DNA of 64,000 nucleotides from Enterococcaceae bacterium OF42-14pH9A (GCA_027692465.1 JAQEYU010000002.1:62001-126000); one strand, 5' to 3'; shown: positions 54,282 to 63,575, counted from the first letter of the stretch. Translations and numbers: made by a program. The notes: generated by a model not told the origin, from the sequence alone.

Positions 54282-54962
54282 TTATTTCACCGCGGCCTTT
54301 TTACGATGGTCCAGCAAAATGATCCCGACTGCCACCAGTAAAAACAACGAGCTGATTACCACTGTCCGATCACCTAAATGCCCCACCAAGTTGCCGGTCA
54401 AAGCAGCTCCGAAGACGAATGCAGCGATGATTGCCAAGGTGTCATTGCCTTTTTTCAGCGCCGTCCGATCACCGCCGGACAAGGCATTCCAGTAGCTTTC
54501 CGCCAGGGTGCGCAGATTACCGGTCATCATCAGCGAAGTGAAAGGTCCGCCTTTTAATTTGCGAAACTCCTGCAGTTGGGCTGCTGCTGCCAACGAAACC
54601 ATCGCGCTGGCCAGCATATCCGGAACCAGCGGCGCAACCAGCGCCGTCAGCCAGATCAAAAGGATCTCCCAGCCTAAAACAAACAGCTGACGGTTTTTCA
54701 AAGATTCATTTTTCTCGAAACGCTGCTGCAGGATTCGAATCAAGATTGTACCCAAGGCAAAGGAGAAGATTGGTACCAAATAATGGAGAATCCCGCCAAA
54801 ACCGTCTTTGGTCAGGTGAATCCCCAGCAGGATGAAGTTCCCGGTCTGCAGTCCGGCGAATACCTCCCCGTGCTGCAGATAAGTATAAGCATCCAGGCCC
54901 CCTGCTGCCATCGCCAGCAAAACACCCACCAATAATCGTTCGTGAATCGGATAATTTTTCAC
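54282..54962 (-). CDS. DUF1275 (YoaK-like) membrane protein
   Basis: 226 aa from GTG 54962 (AGAGGGA upstream). Six or so membrane helices. The family signature is AMAAGGLDAYTYLQHGEVFAGLQTGNFILLG and GTILIRILQ; C-terminal LDHRKKAAVK is basic and cytoplasmic. Function of the family is unknown. Stands alone between MITE copies. Confidence 0.88.
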   Translation of the reverse strand: MKNYPIHERLLVGVLLAMAAGGLDAYTYLQHGEVFAGLQTGNFILLGIHLTKDGFGGILHYLVPIFSFALGTILIRILQQRFEKNESLKNRQLFVLGWEILLIWLTALVAPLVPDMLASAMVSLAAAAQLQEFRKLKGGPFTSLMMTGNLRTLAESYWNALSGGDRTALKKGNDTLAIIAAFVFGAALTGNLVGHLGDRTVVISSLFLLVAVGIILLDHRKKAAVK

Positions 54963-55514
54963 AGGTATCCCTCTTTTCTTAGCAGTCGCCCGCTGCCGTT
55001 ACGGCCAGCTTCATGGTGTGTGTATCGGAGACGTCCGTAAGCGTCAGCAGCTTCAGGTCAGTTGTAAACCACAGGTAAAGGCGCGCTGGTGAAGTTGTCT
55101 AAACGGACATTTGCACTGCACGAGCTCAAATCGTCTTTTCATCACTCTCTGAGCTTTGCTGCGCTGTTGCTTTCATTTTCAGTATACTCCCGACAGCTGA
55201 AAAAGGGGCGACCGGTGCTCAATGCCGCCAAGCCCTCTTCTCGCCGTTCTTGCTCTGACAAACGCTGTAATGCGGAGCTGCCCAACAACTGCGGCGGCTG
55301 GCAGATTTGAGACTTTTGCAAAAAGCTGCGGCACCGTTCTGCCGACTCGTGCCGACTCTTTTCAGCACCCACCAAAAAAGACAGCTGCTACCCAGACTCT
55401 CGGCAACAACTGTCCTTTCTTTGACTTTCTGATCCGCCTCAGGCACAGATCACCTTTCGTTGTCAGCTGACCTCAGTTGACAGCCGTTTTCTCGGCAGGT
55501 TTCTGCTGATCTCA
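54963..55514. other. Intergenic stretch without recognised gene
   Basis: About 550 bp left of the second MITE copy. Overlapping short ORFs (about 75 aa) in several frames have no ribosome-binding site and look like chance. GTCAGCTGACCTCAGTTGACAGC near 55457 is a short imperfect inverted repeat. May be remains of older elements. Confidence 0.45.
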
Positions 55515-55673
55515 GGGCGTGTCGGAAAACGCCGGTGGCAGCTATTTTGGTCCTTTTCACCGCAATCGGCTCGTAAATGCGCAGCTTTGCACCACATAAG
55601 CTGCACTTTACTCCTTGATTGCGGCAAAAAGCCCACAAAAATTTGGATTCTCACGGGTTTTTCAGACACAGCC
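55515..55673 (+). mobile_element. MITE-like palindromic repeat, family 1, copy touching the ppsR stop
   Basis: 159 bp, GGGCGTGTCGGAAAACGCC at the left and CGGGTTTTTCAGACACAGCC at the right; interior matches the 54009 copy over blocks such as TATTTTGGTCCTTTTCACCG and CACCACATAAGCTGC. The right end base 55673 is also the last base of the TAG stop of the gene at 55673-56500. Confidence 0.87.
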
Positions 55674-56500
55674 TACTCTTGTTCCACGCCGCTTTCGATC
55701 AGCTGGGCGATTTCTTCGACAGCCAGTGCATCGATTCGGATCACTCGTGCCCCCAGCCTTTGGTAAACGTCCCGGGCGTAAGCCATTTCCTCTTGAATGC
55801 GTGTCAAATCAGCATAAGATGAGCCGCCCTTCAGTCCCAGAGAACTCAGACGGGACTGCCGAATCTTCAGAATCACAGTGGGATCAGCGGTCAGGCCGAT
55901 CAGTTTTTCCGCCGGCACTTCAGCCAGCTCTTTTGGCAGCGGGACTTCGGGGATCAGGGGCAGATTGGCAACTTTATATGATTTGTTAGCCAGATACATA
56001 CTCAAAGGAGTCTTCGAGGTCCGCGAAACACCCAAAATCACATAATCCGCTTTGAGAAAGCCTCTTGGATCACGACCGTCGTCATACTTCACTGCAAATT
56101 CCACGGCCTCGACCTTGTTGAAATAATCCATATTCAACTTGTATTGAGCACGAGGCTCCTGCTTGGGAGTGACCTGCAGCTTGTCTTGGATGATCTGCAT
56201 CAGCGGCGACATGTAATCGACATACTGCAAAGCGGTCCGGCGGGCAAACTCGCTGACCTGCCGGTTCAATTCCCGGTCCACCAGCGTCGTCACCACCACC
56301 GCCTTCTCTGCGACGGCGTCTTTCAGGATCTCCATCAGCTCTTCTTTGGTATCAATGAAGGGAAACTTTTTTATCTCAATCTTTTCCTCCTCCGGAAACT
56401 GCGCCAAAACAGCGTTGATTGCTTTTTGGGCGGTTTCCCCCACCGAGTCGGAAATGATGAACAGCTCTAATGTCGGTTGTGCTGCAGCTCTAATATTCAT
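55673..56500 (-). CDS. Pyruvate,phosphate dikinase regulatory protein (DUF299)
   Basis: 275 aa. Bifunctional kinase/pyrophosphorylase that switches PPDK off by ADP-dependent phosphorylation and on by phosphate. The P-loop GVSRTSKTPLSMYLANK (about 152-168) and ISDSVGETAQKAI at the N-terminus are diagnostic. Overlaps the ccpN-like gene by 11 bases. Target PPDK is encoded upstream at 57826. The stop codon is formed at the edge of a MITE, so the last residues might differ in relatives lacking the insertion. Confidence 0.93.
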   Translation of the reverse strand: MNIRAAAQPTLELFIISDSVGETAQKAINAVLAQFPEEEKIEIKKFPFIDTKEELMEILKDAVAEKAVVVTTLVDRELNRQVSEFARRTALQYVDYMSPLMQIIQDKLQVTPKQEPRAQYKLNMDYFNKVEAVEFAVKYDDGRDPRGFLKADYVILGVSRTSKTPLSMYLANKSYKVANLPLIPEVPLPKELAEVPAEKLIGLTADPTVILKIRQSRLSSLGLKGGSSYADLTRIQEEMAYARDVYQRLGARVIRIDALAVEEIAQLIESGVEQE

Positions 56501-57128
56501 TGTCTTCCCTCACCTTGTTTCCTTCCATAATAAAATGATTCATGATACGCGTTTTCGTTATTTTTCCTACTACTTGATCGCTGGTTCCCTTTTCCACCAC
56601 CGGCAGCGAGTCCACCTGATGACTCATCAGCAGGTTGCCTGCTTCTAAAATAGTCCGGTCCGGTGTGATGGTCATGATATTGGGCATCCGCGTCATCACC
56701 ACTGCTACCGGAAGCTCATGATTGCCGGCATTCAGCACACTGCGCAGGAGATCCTTGCGGGAAAGCACCCCCACCAGCTTTTGCCCCTCGTCTTCGATCA
56801 CATAAAGGGAACCGACATCATACATGAACAGATCTGTGATAGCGTTGTTGAGAGAGGTGCTTTGTTTGATAAAAACGGCCGGAACCATCACGTCGCCGAC
56901 TTTCTTTGAAAATAATTTTTCAAAGAGCAGCGGTTCCACCTTTTGACCGGAGTAGATGTAGCCGACTTTCGGCCGGGCCGCCAGCACACCGGTCATGGTC
57001 AAAATCGCCAGGTCACTGCGCAGCGTCGGTTTCGTCAGGCCCAAAGCAGCGGCGATATTGTCCCCGCTGATGGGTTCTTGCTTTTTGACGATCTCGATAA
57101 TCTTTTTTTGTCGCTCGGAAAATTCCAT
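56490..57128 (-). CDS. ccpN: CcpN-like repressor (HTH plus two CBS domains)
   Basis: 212 aa from ATG 57128 (GAGGGA upstream); the longer ORF enters repeat sequence. Winged helix 1-60 (SERQKKIIEIVKKQEPISGDNIAAAL) and two CBS domains (about 75-130 and 140-195), as in CcpN/YqzB, the repressor of gluconeogenic genes in glycolytic conditions. Followed by ppsR with an 11-base overlap. It probably acts at the ppdK/fbp promoter region at about 60520. Confidence 0.9.
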   Translation of the reverse strand: MEFSERQKKIIEIVKKQEPISGDNIAAALGLTKPTLRSDLAILTMTGVLAARPKVGYIYSGQKVEPLLFEKLFSKKVGDVMVPAVFIKQSTSLNNAITDLFMYDVGSLYVIEDEGQKLVGVLSRKDLLRSVLNAGNHELPVAVVMTRMPNIMTITPDRTILEAGNLLMSHQVDSLPVVEKGTSDQVVGKITKTRIMNHFIMEGNKVREDNEY

Positions 57129-57449
57129 GGATAATCCCTCATTAATTATAGTACGTGTCTGAAAATAACGGTGACAGAAAGAGCAAGCCCGCTGAGGCCC
57201 CCCAATAGGCACCAGTGTTCTATCCAGGCAGAAATCAAATCAATTTACGCGAAAACTTCAGAGCCAGCTGGCATGCCAATCATCGTGGTGCACGGTCAGC
57301 TCCAACCTCAGCAAACTAATTTGCAAGTTCAACTTGGCGAATTCTGCCTTAGTTGAACTGTACTAGCTGATCGTAGTGAGGATTCCCCTTGAAGTGTACT
57401 ACGCTGCTGTCATGCGCTGTCTTTTCCGTCTTCTCAGCGGATACATCCA

Positions 57450-57678
57450 GAAAAGTTTCAGAAGGCTCGGAGACTGACCCCGGCGTACAGATTTTACCGT
57501 TTGAATGAATTACTGACAGTTCACCCTGATTTGAAAAATCAGTGGCGTTACTGTCAGTTTGAAGTCAGTAGGCCCAAGACAATGAGAAATTTCCGCTGCC
57601 TTTCAAGTGGAATTTCTCGTTGGCTTCGGCCGGCGGCTGTACGCCGGGGTCAGATCGGAGAGCCTTCTGAAACTTTTC
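57450..57678. repeat. Palindromic repeat family 2, full nested element (229 bp)
   Basis: Outer arms GAAAAGTTTCAGAAGGCT (57450-57467) and AGCCTTCTGAAACTTTTC (57661-57678) are perfect over 18 bp. A second perfect pair follows, CTGACCCCGGCGTACAG (57474-57490) with CTGTACGCCGGGGTCAG (57637-57653). Inside are two further hairpins: ACTGACAG/CTGTCAGT (57512-57558, with CTGATT/AATCAG at its tip) and GAGAAATTTCC/GGAATTTCTC (57584-57618). The whole can fold as a branched structure. No ORF or protein signal. Confidence 0.85.
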
Positions 57679-57825
57679 GGCACTCGACCGATTACTTTAA
57701 TTCCAGTCCGAATGAAACACCAGCCTATTATCACGCAAGCTGCCTCTGAGATCTTCGGATAAATCACATTATTTTCCAGTCGAATGGTGCACTGGTATTC
57801 AGACACATCTAAGTTGTTTTATTCA

Positions 57826-60468
57826 TTATATGATACGGCTTATTGAAGCGCAATTTTCTTTTCTGTCGTACAATATTTTCCCCTGAGCTGCTGCCAAACG
57901 GGCGATTGGTACTCTGTAAGGTGAACAGGACACATAATCGACACCGAGCTCTTGGAAAAAGGCGATGGAGCGGGGATCGCCGCCGACTTCGCCGCAGACA
58001 CCGATTGACAGATCCGGCTTAACCTGTCGGGCTTTTACGACTGCGATCTTCATCAACGCCCCTACCCCTGCTTGATCTACTGTTTGGAAAGGGTCTTGAG
58101 ACAGGATACCTTTTTCTTCATAGCTGCCGACAAACTTGCCGATGTCATCCCGGGAGAAGCCATAGGTCATCTGGGTCAGATCATTGGTCCCGAAGCTGAA
58201 GAAATCCGCCGCTGCGGCTAACTGATCGGCTACGAGGCAGGCCCGTGGCAGCTCGATCATCGTACCGATCTCGTAGGCCAGAGTCTGATCACTTTTGGCA
58301 AAAACCGCTTGGATCTTGTCGACTACCGCTTGTTTCACCAACTCCAGTTCTTTTGGCTCGGCGATCAATGGGATCATAAGCTTCGGTGTGATCGTCATTC
58401 CTGCTTCAGCCAGCTGCAAGGCACTGGTCATGATCGCTTCGGCCTGCATTTGATAAATTTCGGGAGCGGTCACCCCGAGACGGCAGCCGCGATGTCCCAG
58501 CATCGGATTGCTCTCTTGTAAAGCGTTAATTTTCTTCTTGATGGCCCGGCTGTCTTGGTTCAGGTCTTTGGCGAGCTGAGTGATTTCTTCTTGAGTATGG
58601 GGAAGAAATTCATGCATCGGCGGGTCCAGCAAACGGATCACCATCCGCTTTTCCCCTGTGATTTGATACATCCGATAAAAGTCTTCTTTCTGGAAGACCA
58701 GCAGCGCCGCCAAAGCTGCCGCTGTTTCCTGCTCACTTTCCGACAAGATCAGCCGGCGCATCTCCAGCAGTCGTTTTTCCCCGAAAAACATATGCTCAGT
58801 CCGGGCCAAACCGACACCGTCTGCTCCGAAAGCCAGCGCCGTTTTCAAATCGTTGACTGTTTCGGCATTGGCGTGGACTTTCAGCTGAGCCGCTTCATCC
58901 GCCCATTGCATCAGTAAGTGAAAATCCTGATCCCGTTCGGTCAGCTTCGTTCCCAGCCTTCCCAAGTAGATCTTGCCGGTGGAACCGTCCACCGAAAGCA
59001 GCTCTCCTTCTTGCAAGATCCGCTCCCCGCAACGAACCGTCCGCTCCGCTTCATTGACTGTCAGCGCCTCGCAGCCGGTGACACAGCACGTTCCCATCCC
59101 CCGCGCAACTACTGCCGCATGGGAAGTCATACCGCCGCGACTGGTCACGATGGCTTCGCTGACCACCATTCCTTCGATATCTTCCGGTGAGGTTTCCTGC
59201 CGCAGCAAAATAACCTGCTCCCCGGCACTGGTCAGGGCCTTGGCTTTTTCGGCAGTAAAGACGATCTTGCCGGTGGCGGCTCCCGGACTGGCCGGCAGTC
59301 CTTTGGCCAAAAGGATCGCCTGCTGCACCTCATCTTCGACAAAAATCGGGTGAAGCAATTGATCGAGAGTCTGGGGCGCGATTCTGAGCAGCGCCTCTTC
59401 TTTAGTAATTAATCCTTCTTGTACCAGCTGGATGGCGATTTTCAGCGCTGCTTTGGGAGCGCGTTTGCCATTTCGTGTCTGCAGGAAATACAATTTTTCA
59501 TTCTCAATTGTAAATTCGACATCCTGCATATCCCGGTAATGCGTTTCCAACAGCTCTGCCAGTGTCGCAAATTGATCATAAAGTGCCGGCATCACTTCTG
59601 CCAGCTTCCCGATCGCCAGCGGAGTTCTGATCCCTGCCACGACATCTTCTCCCTGCGCATTCAGCAGAAATTCGCCGAACAACCGCTTTTCGCCGGTGGT
59701 GGGATTTCTGGTAAAGGCAACCCCGGTTCCGCTTTTTTCGCCGCTGTTGCCAAAGACCATCGTCTGAATATTGACAGCGGTCCCCAGATCATCGGGGATT
59801 TGATGCAGCTGGCGATAGACCTTGGCCCGGTGGTTGTTCCACGAGTTGAAGACCGCCGCAACCGCCTCCTCCAATTGCTGCATAGGCGTTTCAGGAAAGC
59901 GTTTGCCATTTTCGGCATAGATTGCGGTAAAGGCGGTGATTACCTGCTGCCATTCAGCTTCCGAAAAATCCGCCAACTGCTTGCCGAGCTGCTTTTCCAA
60001 TCTGTCCAGACAACGGTCAAAGCAGGTTTTGTCGATTCCGTAAACAACATCGCCGAACATCTGCAGCAGTCGGCGGTAACAATCATAGGCAAAAGCAGGA
60101 TCCGTCAACTGAGCCAATCGTTTGACCACCTGATCATTCAAACCCAGATTCAAAATCGTATCCATCATCCCCGGCATCGAGAAAGCCGCCCCGCTGCGCA
60201 CCGAGACCAAAAGCGGCTGCTCAGGGTCATTGAAGGCTTTTTGAGTCGCCAATTCCAACTCCTGCAGAGCCTGCCGGATTTCTTTTTGCAATTCGTCGGT
60301 CAGTTGCCTCCCGCGCTTCAGGTAATCCATGCAGGCAGCTGTCGTAATGGTAAATCCTGGCGGGACCGGTAATCCCAAACGAGTCATCTCCGCCAGATTC
60401 GCCCCTTTTCCTCCCAGAATATCCTTCATACCTGCTCTGCCTTCAGAAAAATTGTACACTCTTTTCAC
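57826..60468 (-). CDS. ppdK: Pyruvate, phosphate dikinase
   Basis: 880 aa from GTG 60468 (GGAGGGC eight nt upstream). Interconverts pyruvate, ATP and phosphate with PEP, AMP and PPi. N-terminal ATP-grasp (KGANLAEMTRLGLPVPPGFTI to about 340), phospho-His domain with GGMTSHAAVVARGMG (about 450-465), and C-terminal PEP barrel (GVGLARTEHMFF, SFGTNDLTQMTYGFSRDD, GVCGEVGGDP). Target of the regulatory protein at 55673. Its own promoter lies in the divergent region with fbp. Confidence 0.97.
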   Translation of the reverse strand: MKRVYNFSEGRAGMKDILGGKGANLAEMTRLGLPVPPGFTITTAACMDYLKRGRQLTDELQKEIRQALQELELATQKAFNDPEQPLLVSVRSGAAFSMPGMMDTILNLGLNDQVVKRLAQLTDPAFAYDCYRRLLQMFGDVVYGIDKTCFDRCLDRLEKQLGKQLADFSEAEWQQVITAFTAIYAENGKRFPETPMQQLEEAVAAVFNSWNNHRAKVYRQLHQIPDDLGTAVNIQTMVFGNSGEKSGTGVAFTRNPTTGEKRLFGEFLLNAQGEDVVAGIRTPLAIGKLAEVMPALYDQFATLAELLETHYRDMQDVEFTIENEKLYFLQTRNGKRAPKAALKIAIQLVQEGLITKEEALLRIAPQTLDQLLHPIFVEDEVQQAILLAKGLPASPGAATGKIVFTAEKAKALTSAGEQVILLRQETSPEDIEGMVVSEAIVTSRGGMTSHAAVVARGMGTCCVTGCEALTVNEAERTVRCGERILQEGELLSVDGSTGKIYLGRLGTKLTERDQDFHLLMQWADEAAQLKVHANAETVNDLKTALAFGADGVGLARTEHMFFGEKRLLEMRRLILSESEQETAAALAALLVFQKEDFYRMYQITGEKRMVIRLLDPPMHEFLPHTQEEITQLAKDLNQDSRAIKKKINALQESNPMLGHRGCRLGVTAPEIYQMQAEAIMTSALQLAEAGMTITPKLMIPLIAEPKELELVKQAVVDKIQAVFAKSDQTLAYEIGTMIELPRACLVADQLAAAADFFSFGTNDLTQMTYGFSRDDIGKFVGSYEEKGILSQDPFQTVDQAGVGALMKIAVVKARQVKPDLSIGVCGEVGGDPRSIAFFQELGVDYVSCSPYRVPIARLAAAQGKILYDRKENCASISRII

Positions 60469-60512
60469 AACTTAGCCCTCCAAATGATACATATTTTTTA
60501 TTTACAAACAAC

Positions 60513-60540
60513 TATATAGTATGTATTATATAATTGTCAA
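60513..60540 (-). promoter_or_regulatory. ppdK promoter with CcpN-like site
   Basis: Minus strand TTGACA (60535-60540), 16-bp spacer, TATATA (60513-60518). Between the boxes on the plus strand is TATGTATTATA (60520-60530), which fits the CcpN site TRTGHYATAYW at nine of 11 positions. Repression by CcpN on glycolytic sugars is therefore plausible. Confidence 0.6.
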
Positions 60541-60614
60541 CTCGTTAAATAAAGGTTTTATTCAAAACGGATATCAAATAAACAATAGATTCCAAGCGAA
60601 CAAGGAGGAGGAAC

Positions 60615-62543
60615 ATGCGCGTTAATAACTATTATGACCTGCTATATCGAGAGTTCCAAAGTAAAGAGGAGGTCATCACCGAGCTGATCAACTTGGAAGC
60701 GATCTTGAGCCTGCCCAAAGGAACCGAGCACTACATCAGTGATCTCCATGGCGAGGCAGCAGCTTTTGCCCATACATTGAAAAACGGTGCCGGCAATATC
60801 CGCGAAAAAATTTTTTCACTTTTTGAAGACCGGCTGCCGAAAGAGTATCTCGAAGAACTGGCTTTGTTCGTTTACTATCCCAAAGAAAGCCTGGCAAACA
60901 GCCAAACGCCGACTGCCGGCTGGTATACGACCCGTTTGGCGGAGTTGATTGCTTTAACCAAAGCCTGCGCCGGTAAATATTCCCGCTCAAAACTGCGCAA
61001 AGCTTTGCCCAAGTCCTTTTGCTACTTATTAGAAGAATTAATCTACCGCACCGATGAAAACGAGAAGGAACAATATGATCAAGCAATCGTCACCAAACTG
61101 ATTCAGCTGGGGCAGATTGATGAGCTGCTGATCGCATTGTGCCAAACGATTCAACGTCTGGTAGTGGATCACCTTCATGTCGTCGGTGATATTTTTGATC
61201 GGGGACCGGCAGCCGATCAGATCATGGAGCAGCTGACAGCCCATCATTCAGTCGATATTCAGTGGGGCAATCATGATATTCTTTGGCTGGGGGCTTACAG
61301 CGGATCAAAAGTCTGTTTGCTGACCTTGCTGAGAATCGCTGCCCGCTACAATTATTTATACGAGATCGAAAATGCCTACAGCCTGAACCTGCGCCCACTG
61401 TTCGCCTATGCCGAAAACAACTACCGGCCCAATCCCGGCTTTACACCCGCCGGCTCGCAAACTGAGACCGCCACATCAGAAGACTTGCTGATTTTGGAAA
61501 AAGTCCATCAGGCACTGGCAATCCTGCAATTCAAACTGGAAGGACAGCTGATCAAGCGCCGCCCGGATTTCCAGCTGGAACACCGCCTGCTTTTTGACAA
61601 AATGGATCAAACCCGCAGTCGAATCCGGCTAAAGGACCAGTGGTACCCATTGCAGCACACCTGCTTTCAAACCGTTGCGCCGGAGGATCCTTACGCTCTG
61701 ACCTTCGAAGAAAGCCGCGTCGTCAATACCCTGCTGAAGTCTTTTCAAACATCGGTGAAAATGCAAAAGCACATGCAGTTCTTACTGGCAAAAGGCAGCA
61801 TGTACCTGATCTACAACGATCAGCTGCTTTTCCACGGCTGCATTCCATTGACCACCAGCGGCGCCTTTCAGGCTGTCCGGATTCAGGGGCGCTCCTATGC
61901 CGGGCGACAGCTGCTGGACAAGATCGATCAGCTGCTGAGGCAAAGTGCCCAACAGCCGCAAAAGCATCGGGATTTTGCCACCGATTTCTTTTGGTATGCC
62001 TGGTCCGGCCGCTATTCTCCCCTTTTCGGAAAGACCCAGATGACAACCTTTGAACGCTATTTTATCGCCGACCGAAGCACCCATTACGAAGTCAAAAATC
62101 CCTATTACAACTTGCGGGATTCCCCGGTAATCTGCCAGCAGATTTTGGCGGAGTTCGGCCTGACTACTGCCAAGTCCCATATCATCAACGGGCACACCCC
62201 GATCAAAGCCAAAAAAGGCGAAACACCCATCAAAGCTGCTGGCAGGTTGTTTGTGATCGACGGCGGCCTCTCAAAAGCCTATCAGAAAACCACCGGAATC
62301 GGCGGCTACACGCTGCTTTACAATTCCATCGGCTTTCAGCTGGTCACCCATCAGCCCTTCACCTCGGTCGCCGCTGTCCTGGAAAAGCAAAAAGAAGACC
62401 TTGCTGTCAAACGAGTGGTGGACAAAATCAGCGGTCGGACCCTGATTCGTGAAACAACAATCGGCCACCAGCTTGCCCGACAGATCGACGAGTTGGAACA
62501 GCTGCTGACCTATTTAGATGAAAAACTCCCGCTCTCCTTATAA
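60615..62543 (+). CDS. fbp: Fructose-1,6-bisphosphatase, class III
   Basis: 642 aa, ATG after AAGGAGGAGG. Class III FBPases are Firmicute-specific metallophosphatases of gluconeogenesis. Calcineurin-like metal motifs: YISDLHGEAAAFAH, GDIFDRGPAADQI, QWGNHDILWLG and IINGHTPIKA. No relation to class I enzymes. Divergent from ppdK across 146 bp, so the two gluconeogenic genes can be controlled from one operator region. Confidence 0.96.
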   Translation: MRVNNYYDLLYREFQSKEEVITELINLEAILSLPKGTEHYISDLHGEAAAFAHTLKNGAGNIREKIFSLFEDRLPKEYLEELALFVYYPKESLANSQTPTAGWYTTRLAELIALTKACAGKYSRSKLRKALPKSFCYLLEELIYRTDENEKEQYDQAIVTKLIQLGQIDELLIALCQTIQRLVVDHLHVVGDIFDRGPAADQIMEQLTAHHSVDIQWGNHDILWLGAYSGSKVCLLTLLRIAARYNYLYEIENAYSLNLRPLFAYAENNYRPNPGFTPAGSQTETATSEDLLILEKVHQALAILQFKLEGQLIKRRPDFQLEHRLLFDKMDQTRSRIRLKDQWYPLQHTCFQTVAPEDPYALTFEESRVVNTLLKSFQTSVKMQKHMQFLLAKGSMYLIYNDQLLFHGCIPLTTSGAFQAVRIQGRSYAGRQLLDKIDQLLRQSAQQPQKHRDFATDFFWYAWSGRYSPLFGKTQMTTFERYFIADRSTHYEVKNPYYNLRDSPVICQQILAEFGLTTAKSHIINGHTPIKAKKGETPIKAAGRLFVIDGGLSKAYQKTTGIGGYTLLYNSIGFQLVTHQPFTSVAAVLEKQKEDLAVKRVVDKISGRTLIRETTIGHQLARQIDELEQLLTYLDEKLPLSL

Positions 62544-62766
62544 AGAACCGCTGATGCGAAGGTGAGAAGTAAAACCGGAAGCTTGGAGGCAGTTGCAAAA
62601 CGAAAATGCGCGTACAGGCTGCGAAAGACGCGCCCTGAGTCAAAATATGAAGCCACAATACGAAGCCACACAGCAAACGCCGCGTGCCAACCGCTTCTTA
62701 AAACAGCAGACGGAGACCTGCTACCCAAAGGACAGCCTGGCCAGCCACAGCCAATGGTCACAGGAC

Positions 62767-62814
62767 AAAAAAGCATCAAAGCCGGACTTCTTAAATGAGG
62801 TCCGGCTTTGATGC
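62767..62814 (-). terminator. Intrinsic terminator
   Basis: GCATCAAAGCCGGAC...GTCCGGCTTTGATGC, perfect 15-bp stem and 12-nt loop, followed on the minus strand by six T. It points at genes from the right (63006 on), with MITE copy 62838 between. For fbp on the plus strand the T run is absent but the stem might still help. Confidence 0.8.
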
Positions 62815-62837
62815 TGTTATCAGTTGTGTTTTGATTA

Positions 62838-62994
62838 AGACGTGTCTGAAAACTTTGGGGGAATCCGGATTTTTGCGGACCTGCCGGAATCAAGGAGTAA
62901 AGCGCGGCTTATGTGGTGCAAAGTTGCGCATTTACGACGCAGATTGCGGTGAAAAGGACCAAAACAGCTGCCACTAGCGTTTTCAGACACGCCC
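62838..62994 (-). mobile_element. MITE-like palindromic repeat, family 1, reverse copy
   Basis: 157 bp, AGACGTGTCTGAAAAC at the left and GTTTTCAGACACGCCC at the right, with TA on both sides. Interior nearly matches the reverse of the 54009 copy (CAAGGAGTAAAGCGCGGCTTATGTGGTGC). Lies between the gene at 63006 and the terminator at 62767. Confidence 0.88.
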
Positions 62995-63005
62995 TAAATC
63001 GATTT

Positions 63006-63563
63006 TCAAAAGAAATCTTCCGGTGTGATCGCCACTGACGGGAAGTGGGTCAGCTTTTCCAAATCCGTATCCCACGGGCAGCCGTACACCATGTAATAAC
63101 TGTCGGGATCAGCCGCCAACAGCCGGCGCAGCTGTTTTTCAGCTGCTGTCGGATCCAGCGTCACGTAGACAACAGAGATCACAGCAAGCTTTCCGGAGCT
63201 ATGATCTAAAGCTGCAGTCCTGTCCTGTTCAGCTAGTGATTCATTGTCTGATGCCGCAGCAGTGACCGTCCCTTTGACGATCAACTTCACCGGTCCTCCG
63301 CCCTGCAGCCCCATCTGGATCATCATCTCTCGGGGATTTTCTTCCGGCAGCGTCGCAGGAGCTTCCGTCGTTAAATTCAGTGCTTCGTCGGCTGCCGTAC
63401 CTGTGTTCGTCCGAAAGCTCGCCAAATCCTCCCGATATTTCAGATAATCAAAATAATGAGGGTCTTCCGGCAAAGCCTGCCACACGGTCAACAACTGCTC
63501 CAGCTGTTCATAATCTTCGTTAAGCAGGGCTTGCTGACTGAGCCCATAGTAATTTTTAATCAT
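63006..63563 (-). CDS. Hypothetical protein (185 aa)
   Basis: Soluble, no signal or membrane helix. N-terminal part is helical and tetratricopeptide-like (MIKNYYGLSQQALLNEDYEQLEQLL), the middle is a variable linker and the C-terminal half has KLAVISVVYVTLDPTAAEKQLRRLLAADPDSYYMVYGCPWD. Family not recognised. ATG with AAAGGAGACAGTAG upstream; follows the small membrane genes on the same strand by 12 bp, so the three form an operon. Confidence 0.7.
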   Translation of the reverse strand: MIKNYYGLSQQALLNEDYEQLEQLLTVWQALPEDPHYFDYLKYREDLASFRTNTGTAADEALNLTTEAPATLPEENPREMMIQMGLQGGGPVKLIVKGTVTAAASDNESLAEQDRTAALDHSSGKLAVISVVYVTLDPTAAEKQLRRLLAADPDSYYMVYGCPWDTDLEKLTHFPSVAITPEDFF

Positions 63564-63575
63564 CTACTGTCTCCT

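Noticed and set aside
55142..55446. Overlapping 75-77-aa ORFs on the minus strand
   Set aside because: Two frames open over the same bases, no ribosome-binding site; look like chance in a GC-richer stretch.
59419..60372. 317-aa ORF on the plus strand
   Set aside because: Antisense shadow of ppdK; composition (Cys, His, Phe, Gln rich) is that of a reverse-strand reading.
9009..62994. CRISPR array made of the repeated ~160-bp units
   Set aside because: Copies are far apart, in both orientations and have terminal inverted repeats; this is a dispersed element, not an array.
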